Below are positions 6,104 through 10,212 of a stretch of DNA of 10,212 bases, piece by piece. Origin of the DNA: Bacteroidales bacterium. Its GTDB lineage: Bacteria > Bacteroidota > Bacteroidia > Bacteroidales > Muribaculaceae. The DNA is taken from contig JAHZGZ010000181.1 in assembly GCA_019420545.1 (NCBI GenBank), positions 1 through 10,212 on the forward strand, given 5' to 3'. Each line of letters begins with the position of its first letter. The stretch's first letter is position 1. Made by a program: the position numbers and the translations under genes. The notes beneath the pieces are model-generated. The model had not been told where the DNA came from. It did no database searches and saw nothing but the letters and a program-made list of their open reading frames with translations.

Positions 6104-7441
6104 ATGGAAACCGCTCAGTCTAAATCAAACAATGGCAGGCTGATTGCAATCATCGCGATGTTCTTCCTCTTCGCCATGATTTCATTCGTTACCAACCTCG
6201 CCGCACCTATCGGAACAATCTGGGGATACAAATTCGCAGGCAACTCAATGCTCGGCATGATGGGCAACATGATGAACTTCCTGGCCTATCTCTTCATGGG
6301 AATTCCCGCCGGAAATCTGCTTGTGAAAATAGGATATAAGAAAACAGCCCTCTGGGCAATGGCCATCGGCACCATCGGCCTCTTCGTACAGTGGCTGTCG
6401 AGTGTGGTAGGTGCCGACGTCACCGCCGGTACCGTAGCCGGAACCCCCGTGCCTGTAAGCTTCTACATCTATCTGCTCGGCGCATTCATCTGCGGTTTCT
6501 GCGTGTGCATGCTCAACACTGTGGTAAACCCCATGCTCAACCTGCTCGGCGGCGGCGGCAACAAGGGCAACCAGCTCATCCAGACCGGCGGCTCGCTCAA
6601 CTCTTTGGCCGGTACTCTCACTCCGTTCTTCGTAGGTGCCCTCATCGGCCAGCTTACCGACAAGACCGAGATGAGCAATGTAGCTCCCCTGCTCTGGGTA
6701 GCCATGGGCGTGTTTGTAGCTTCATTCATAGTAATCTCTTTTGTTGCGATTCCCGAGCCCAACAAGACCAGCGGCAAGAAGGTAAAATATGCCCACTCTC
6801 CCTGGAACTTCCGTCACCTCGTGTTCGGCGTGATCGCAATCTTCTTCTATGTAGGTATTGAGATAGGTATCCCCGGCACCCTCAACTTCTACCTCGCCGA
6901 ACCGGGCGAACGCGGCGCCGGCATCCTTGAGAACGCTTCAGTAATCGCCGGTGCTATAGTGGCTATCTACTGGCTCTTCTGCTCGAGCATCATCTCCGGC
7001 GCCGTATCCACACGCGCACAGATCATCACAGTATCTACTGTGGCTATAATCCTCGTAGTGCTCGCCATCTTCATTCCCAAGACCGTCACTCTCCCCGTGC
7101 CTGAATTCATCTATGCCGGTGGCGCACAGGTGCCTGTAAGCGCATTCCTCCTGATACTCTGCGGCCTCTGCACCTCTGTAATGTGGGGTGGTATCTTCAA
7201 CCTCGCAGTAGAGGGTCTCGGCAAATACACCGCACAGGCTTCCGGCATCTTCATGATGATGGTTGTAGGCGGCGGCGTGATGCCCCTTATCCAGAACTGG
7301 ATCGCCGATCTCGCAGGCTACATGGCTTCATACTGGCTTATCGTAGCTATGCTCGGCTGGATCCTCTTCTATGGCCTCATCGGCTCCAAGAACGTCAACA
7401 CCGACATCCCCGTTGACGACACCATCGAGGACGCCCTTTAA
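6104..7441 (+). CDS. MFS sugar transporter, FHS (FucP/GluP-like) family
   Basis: The 445-residue product is a 12-helix inner-membrane transporter (helices near residues 13-32, 49-70, 80-102, 118-136 and eight more to about 430). The order and the motif VVNPMLNLLGGGGNKGNQLIQTGGSLNSLAG (split here: NPMLNLLG at 142, then QTGGSLNSLAG) match the fucose/glucose-galactose:H+ symporter family, where FucP has ANPFVTVLGPE...LNLAQ. Substrate is probably a monosaccharide. By eye-alignment, the two acids that carry protons in E. coli FucP, Asp46 and Glu135, are replaced by Asn31 (VTNLAAP) and Asn138 (LNTVVNP), so coupling may differ. The start ATG 6104 follows an AT-rich leader. It is co-directional with transketolase but separated by 254 bp of hairpin-rich DNA, so cotranscription is uncertain. 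Confidence 0.9.
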   Translation: METAQSKSNNGRLIAIIAMFFLFAMISFVTNLAAPIGTIWGYKFAGNSMLGMMGNMMNFLAYLFMGIPAGNLLVKIGYKKTALWAMAIGTIGLFVQWLSSVVGADVTAGTVAGTPVPVSFYIYLLGAFICGFCVCMLNTVVNPMLNLLGGGGNKGNQLIQTGGSLNSLAGTLTPFFVGALIGQLTDKTEMSNVAPLLWVAMGVFVASFIVISFVAIPEPNKTSGKKVKYAHSPWNFRHLVFGVIAIFFYVGIEIGIPGTLNFYLAEPGERGAGILENASVIAGAIVAIYWLFCSSIISGAVSTRAQIITVSTVAIILVVLAIFIPKTVTLPVPEFIYAGGAQVPVSAFLLILCGLCTSVMWGGIFNLAVEGLGKYTAQASGIFMMMVVGGGVMPLIQNWIADLAGYMASYWLIVAMLGWILFYGLIGSKNVNTDIPVDDTIEDAL

Positions 7442-7455
7442 CCACCGACACCTAC

Positions 7456-7481
7456 GGGTATCATCCCGGATAATGATACCC
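7456..7481 (+). terminator. Hairpin just after the transporter gene
   Basis: GGGTATCAT (7456-7464) pairs perfectly with ATGATACCC (7473-7481) around an 8-nt loop, starting 15 bp after the stop codon. No T-run follows, so it may protect the mRNA 3' end or aid factor-dependent termination instead of acting as an intrinsic terminator. Confidence 0.5.
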
Positions 7482-7497
7482 TCACTCCATGCATACC

Positions 7498-7534
7498 ATG
7501 CTTGCCGACACCCTCACGCGTTGCCGGCAAGCAT
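7498..7534 (+). terminator. Second hairpin between transporter and transketolase genes
   Basis: ATGCTTGCCG (7498-7507) pairs perfectly over 10 bp with CGGCAAGCAT (7525-7534), with a 17-nt loop. It lacks a clear T-run. Together with the preceding hairpin it likely marks the end of the transporter transcript or belongs to the transketolase leader. Confidence 0.5.
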
Positions 7535-7560
7535 TGTATAACGGAGATAGACTTACACCC

Positions 7561-7624
7561 AGTACAATAATACATATATATCGAGCGTTTAAAGCATATA
7601 CCACTTATTGTACTTACTACAATA
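7561..7624 (+). promoter_or_regulatory. Mutually exclusive stem-loops in the transketolase leader
   Basis: AGTACAATAA (7561-7570) is a perfect 10-bp complement of TTATTGTACT (7605-7614). The second arm can also form a tight 7-bp hairpin with the following bases (TATTGTA 7606-7612 with TACAATA 7618-7624, 5-nt loop). The two structures share 7606-7612 and cannot form together, an arrangement seen in attenuators; the same palindromic core could also bind a protein. No consensus promoter is visible between 7442 and 7695. Confidence 0.4.
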
Positions 7625-7695
7625 TAACAGTGCTCCCTCCTCCCGACATCCATAACCGATAGAAAGAAATATCATTCTCTAAAACAACGATAAAA

Positions 7696-9726
7696 ATGGA
7701 CACAAAAGTCATGAACCGCGCTGCCGACAACATCCGCGTGCTCGCAGCCTCGATGGTCGAGAAGGCCAAGTCAGGACATCCCGGAGGCGCCATGGGCGGA
7801 GCCGATTTTGTCAACGTGCTTTACTCCAATTTCCTTGTCACCGATCCCGACAATCCCACATGGATCGCCCGCGACCGCTTCTTCCTTGACCCGGGGCATA
7901 TGTCGCCCATGCTCTATGCCGTGCTGGCCCTTACAGGCAAGTTCACCATCGAAGAACTCAAAGGCTTCCGCCAGTGGGGCAGCGTTACTCCCGGTCATCC
8001 CGAGCTCCATCCCGAGCGTGGTGTGGAGAATACCTCCGGTCCTCTCGGACAGGGCCATGTAATGGCCGTAGGTTGTGCTATCGCAGAGCGTTTCCTCCAG
8101 GCACGCTTCGGTGACTGGCTGACACACAAGACATACGCATTCATCTCCGACGGCGGTATTCAGGAAGAGATTTCCCAGGGCGCCGGACGTCTGGCAGGCT
8201 ACCTCGGCCTGAACAACCTCATCATGTTCTACGACAGCAACGATATCCAGCTCTCCACCGAAGTAAAGGCTGTCACCACCGAGGACACAGCCGCCAAATA
8301 CCGCGCATGGCACTGGAACGTGATCGAGGTCGACGGCACCGATCCCCTCGCTATGGCAGGAGCACTCGAAACCGCTATCGAAGAGAAGCACCGTCCCACC
8401 ATCATCATCGGCAAGACCATCATGGGCCGCGGAGCCGTTACCGCCGACGGCGAATGCTTCGAGGCCAAGTGCTCGACCCATGGCAACCCGCTGAGCGCAT
8501 CCGGCGCAAGCTACGAGAAGACCATGGAGCACCTCGGCGCCGATCCTGCCGATCCCTTCCATATTTGGGACGACGTGAAGGCTCTCTATGCAGAACGCAG
8601 CGAGAAGCTCCGCGCAATCGTAAAAGAGCGCCGCGAGGCTGAAAAGACATGGCGCGAGGCCAATCCCGAAAAAGCCGCCCTGCTCGACAGCTACATCGCC
8701 GGCAAGCTCCCCGAAATCGACTGGGAGAATATCGCCCACAAGCCAAACATCGCCACCCGCCAGGCTTCGGCCGACGTGCTCGCAGAGCTCGCCAAAAAGG
8801 TAGGCAACATGATTGTGGCTTCGGCCGACCTCGCCAACTCCGACAAGACCGACGCTTTCCTCAAGAATACCCGTGCATTCACCAACGGTGACTTCTCCGG
8901 CGCATTCCTCCACTGCGGTGTGGCCGAGCTTACCATGGCAGCCATCATGAACGGTATCGCCCTCCACGGAGGCGTGATCGGCGCATGCGGCACATTCTTC
9001 GTATTCTCCGACTACATGAAGCCCGCAGTGCGCATGGCTGCCCTGATGGAGCTTCCCGTGAAATATATCTGGACACATGATGCATTCCGCGTAGGCGAGG
9101 ACGGTCCTACCCACGAACCGGTTGAGCAGGAAGCTCAGATCCGCCTCATGGAGGAACTCCGCAACTTCAATGGCGAGCCCTCCGTGCTCGTGCTCCGTCC
9201 CGGCGACGCAGCCGAAACCTCCGTATGCTGGAAGATGGCCATGGAGAACACCAAGACTCCGACCGCGCTCATCCTCTCGCGCCAGAATATTCCCGATCTC
9301 CCGGCCGTTTCCGGCAACCGCTACCGCGAGGCCCTCGGTGCCGAAAAGGGCGGCTATGTGGTGAAGCAGGCCGAGAATCCCGCCGTTACCCTCGTGGCCA
9401 ACGGTTCGGAAGTATCGCTGCTTGTCGATGTAGCCAACGAGCTCGACAAGGAAGGTGTTGCCACCCGAGTGGTTTCCGTTCCCTCGATCGGCCTGTTCGA
9501 ATGCCAGAGCGCAGAGTATCGCCACAGCGTAATCCCCGCCGACGGCAAAGTATTCGGCCTCACCGCCGGCCTCCCCTCGACCCTGCGCGGTGTGATAGGC
9601 GCCAACGGCAAGGTATTCGGCCTCGACCACTTCGGAGCCTCTGCCCCCTACAAGGTGCTCGACGAGAAGTTCGGCTTCACAGTTCCCGCCGTACTCGCCC
9701 AGATAAAGGATTATCTCGGCAAATAA
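7696..9726 (+). CDS. tkt: Transketolase
   Basis: Transketolase moves two-carbon units between sugar phosphates (for example xylulose 5-P and ribose 5-P) using thiamine diphosphate, linking the pentose phosphate pathway and glycolysis in the cytoplasm. The 676-residue product has the normal three-domain length. Visible catalytic features are His28 (KAKSGHPGG), RDRFFLDPGH, TPGHPE, SGPLGQG, the ThDP/metal motif SDGGIQEE with Asp152 and Asn182 (YDSN), HGNPLS, catalytic Glu411 (GVAELTM), THDAFRVGEDGPTH with His461, Asp469 and His473, and phosphate-binding Arg529 (LSRQNIP). The motif SDGG replaces the usual GDGC; I recall this form from other Bacteroidetes transketolases. The C-terminal domain (about 540-676) ends AQIKDYLGK. 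The start ATG 7696 follows an AT-rich leader. The long open frames antisense to it are compositional shadows. Confidence 0.97.
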   Translation: MDTKVMNRAADNIRVLAASMVEKAKSGHPGGAMGGADFVNVLYSNFLVTDPDNPTWIARDRFFLDPGHMSPMLYAVLALTGKFTIEELKGFRQWGSVTPGHPELHPERGVENTSGPLGQGHVMAVGCAIAERFLQARFGDWLTHKTYAFISDGGIQEEISQGAGRLAGYLGLNNLIMFYDSNDIQLSTEVKAVTTEDTAAKYRAWHWNVIEVDGTDPLAMAGALETAIEEKHRPTIIIGKTIMGRGAVTADGECFEAKCSTHGNPLSASGASYEKTMEHLGADPADPFHIWDDVKALYAERSEKLRAIVKERREAEKTWREANPEKAALLDSYIAGKLPEIDWENIAHKPNIATRQASADVLAELAKKVGNMIVASADLANSDKTDAFLKNTRAFTNGDFSGAFLHCGVAELTMAAIMNGIALHGGVIGACGTFFVFSDYMKPAVRMAALMELPVKYIWTHDAFRVGEDGPTHEPVEQEAQIRLMEELRNFNGEPSVLVLRPGDAAETSVCWKMAMENTKTPTALILSRQNIPDLPAVSGNRYREALGAEKGGYVVKQAENPAVTLVANGSEVSLLVDVANELDKEGVATRVVSVPSIGLFECQSAEYRHSVIPADGKVFGLTAGLPSTLRGVIGANGKVFGLDHFGASAPYKVLDEKFGFTVPAVLAQIKDYLGK

Positions 9727-9743
9727 GTGCTCCCCATAATGCT

Positions 9744-9762
9744 CACTGCTGACTAAGCAGTG
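9744..9762 (+). repeat. Small hairpin after transketolase
   Basis: CACTGCT (9744-9750) pairs perfectly with AGCAGTG (9756-9762) around a 5-nt loop, 18 bp after the transketolase stop. It has no T-run and lies just before the stronger terminator, so it may protect the mRNA end. Confidence 0.45.
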
Positions 9763-9782
9763 TAGCCAGTAAATAATAAAAC

Positions 9783-9828
9783 CGGCCCCGTGTCACCTGA
9801 ACTTGGTTGACACGGGGCCGAGTCTTTT
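9783..9828. terminator. Two-way terminator between convergent genes
   Basis: CGGCCCCGTGTCA (9783-9795) pairs perfectly over 13 bp with TGACACGGGGCCG (9808-9820), with a 12-nt loop. On the + strand AGTCTTTTAT follows; on the minus strand the stem is followed by GTTTTATTATTT. It therefore serves transketolase and the converging gene whose stop is at 9845. Confidence 0.92.
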
Positions 9829-9844
9829 ATCAAGTATCGCGCGA

Positions 9845-10212
9845 TTACTTTATTGCGACCTTGAATATGCGGTTGGCTGTACGCACAATGTAGATACCGG
9901 CAGCAGGTACACAATATGATACCGAGGCTGAATTATCGCTGATAAGCTGTCGGCCGTCGGCAGAGAATACAGCGACATGGAGTCCATAAGGATTGTCTAT
10001 CGTAATCTCACGTCCCGAAACGGCTACCTTCACTCCTTCCGACGCGTTGTCAACGATCTCATCAATGCCCGACAGGCCGCTGACAATTACAGCATTCGAG
10101 GACTCGCTTACAACCTCAGGATTATAACTGTAATTATCACGATGAGTATGACGGAAGATTCCTACTACATAATAACCCACTACATCGTTGTCATCAATGC
10201 CGAGATCCGAAG
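9845..10212 (-). CDS. C-terminal end of a secreted protein with T9SS type A-like sorting domain (5' end outside window)
   Basis: The frame is open from the window edge to TAA at 9845-9847, so about 121 C-terminal residues are visible; the in-frame GTG at 10180 is not the start. The upstream part (DVVGYYVVGIFRHTHRD) resembles the last strands of a beta-sandwich module. The final 70 residues have the type IX sorting pattern: ITIDNPYGLHVAVFSADGRQL, then a Ser-rich turn, VPAAGIYIVRTANRIFKVAIK. This domain normally takes proteins across the outer membrane by the Por/T9SS system and is then removed. The function of the full protein cannot be judged. The gene converges on transketolase across a shared terminator. 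An alternative is a related Bacteroidales C-terminal beta domain not used for T9SS. Confidence 0.8.
   Translation of the reverse strand, partial: SDLGIDDNDVVGYYVVGIFRHTHRDNYSYNPEVVSESSNAVIVSGLSGIDEIVDNASEGVKVAVSGREITIDNPYGLHVAVFSADGRQLISDNSASVSYCVPAAGIYIVRTANRIFKVAIK

Noticed and set aside
7771..9630. 619-codon open frame antisense to transketolase
   Set aside because: It mirrors the biased codon use of a certain gene, its product is Gly/His/Cys-rich with no recognisable domain, and no promoter or leader precedes it.

Overview
The window looks like ordinary chromosomal DNA from a member of the Bacteroidales, probably Muribaculaceae or a near relative. The reasons are Bacteroidetes-type promoters (TTTG-N19-TAnnTTTG), AT-rich leaders instead of Shine-Dalgarno sites, a DUF4494 gene, a Bacteroidetes-style transketolase and YidC, and a protein ending in a T9SS-like C-terminal sorting domain. 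The family-level placement is inference. I see no mobile element, phage gene, CRISPR array, tRNA or rRNA.

Left part (1-4300, + strand): the 3' half of pyrG (CTP synthase) is followed after 10 bp by yidC (membrane protein insertase). A hairpin then precedes an iron-dependent alcohol dehydrogenase gene of the YqhD/butanol dehydrogenase type.

Centre (4301-4778): this stretch has no protein gene. It holds a long perfect hairpin (probably a two-way terminator) and, on the minus strand, a gene for the small bacterial SRP RNA (ffs) with its own consensus promoter and U-tract. A divergent AT-rich region follows, with a candidate promoter for the next gene. The SRP RNA gene is the least obvious real gene here.

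Right part (4779-9726, + strand): a DUF4494 gene and a YggS/PROSC-family PLP-binding protein gene form a tight pair. An inverted repeat separates them from a 12-TM sugar transporter of the FHS (FucP/GluP-like) MFS family. A 254-bp leader rich in hairpins, some mutually exclusive, precedes transketolase. A strong two-way terminator separates transketolase from the minus-strand 3' end of a gene for a secreted or surface protein that continues past the window.

The genes are mainly housekeeping: nucleotide synthesis, membrane protein targeting and insertion (SRP RNA, YidC), aldehyde reduction, PLP homeostasis, sugar uptake and the non-oxidative pentose phosphate pathway. I did not find a convincing undescribed system. 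The items most worth a second look are the non-GGAA tip of the SRP RNA, the competing hairpins in the transketolase leader, and the apparent loss of both FucP proton-coupling acids in the transporter.
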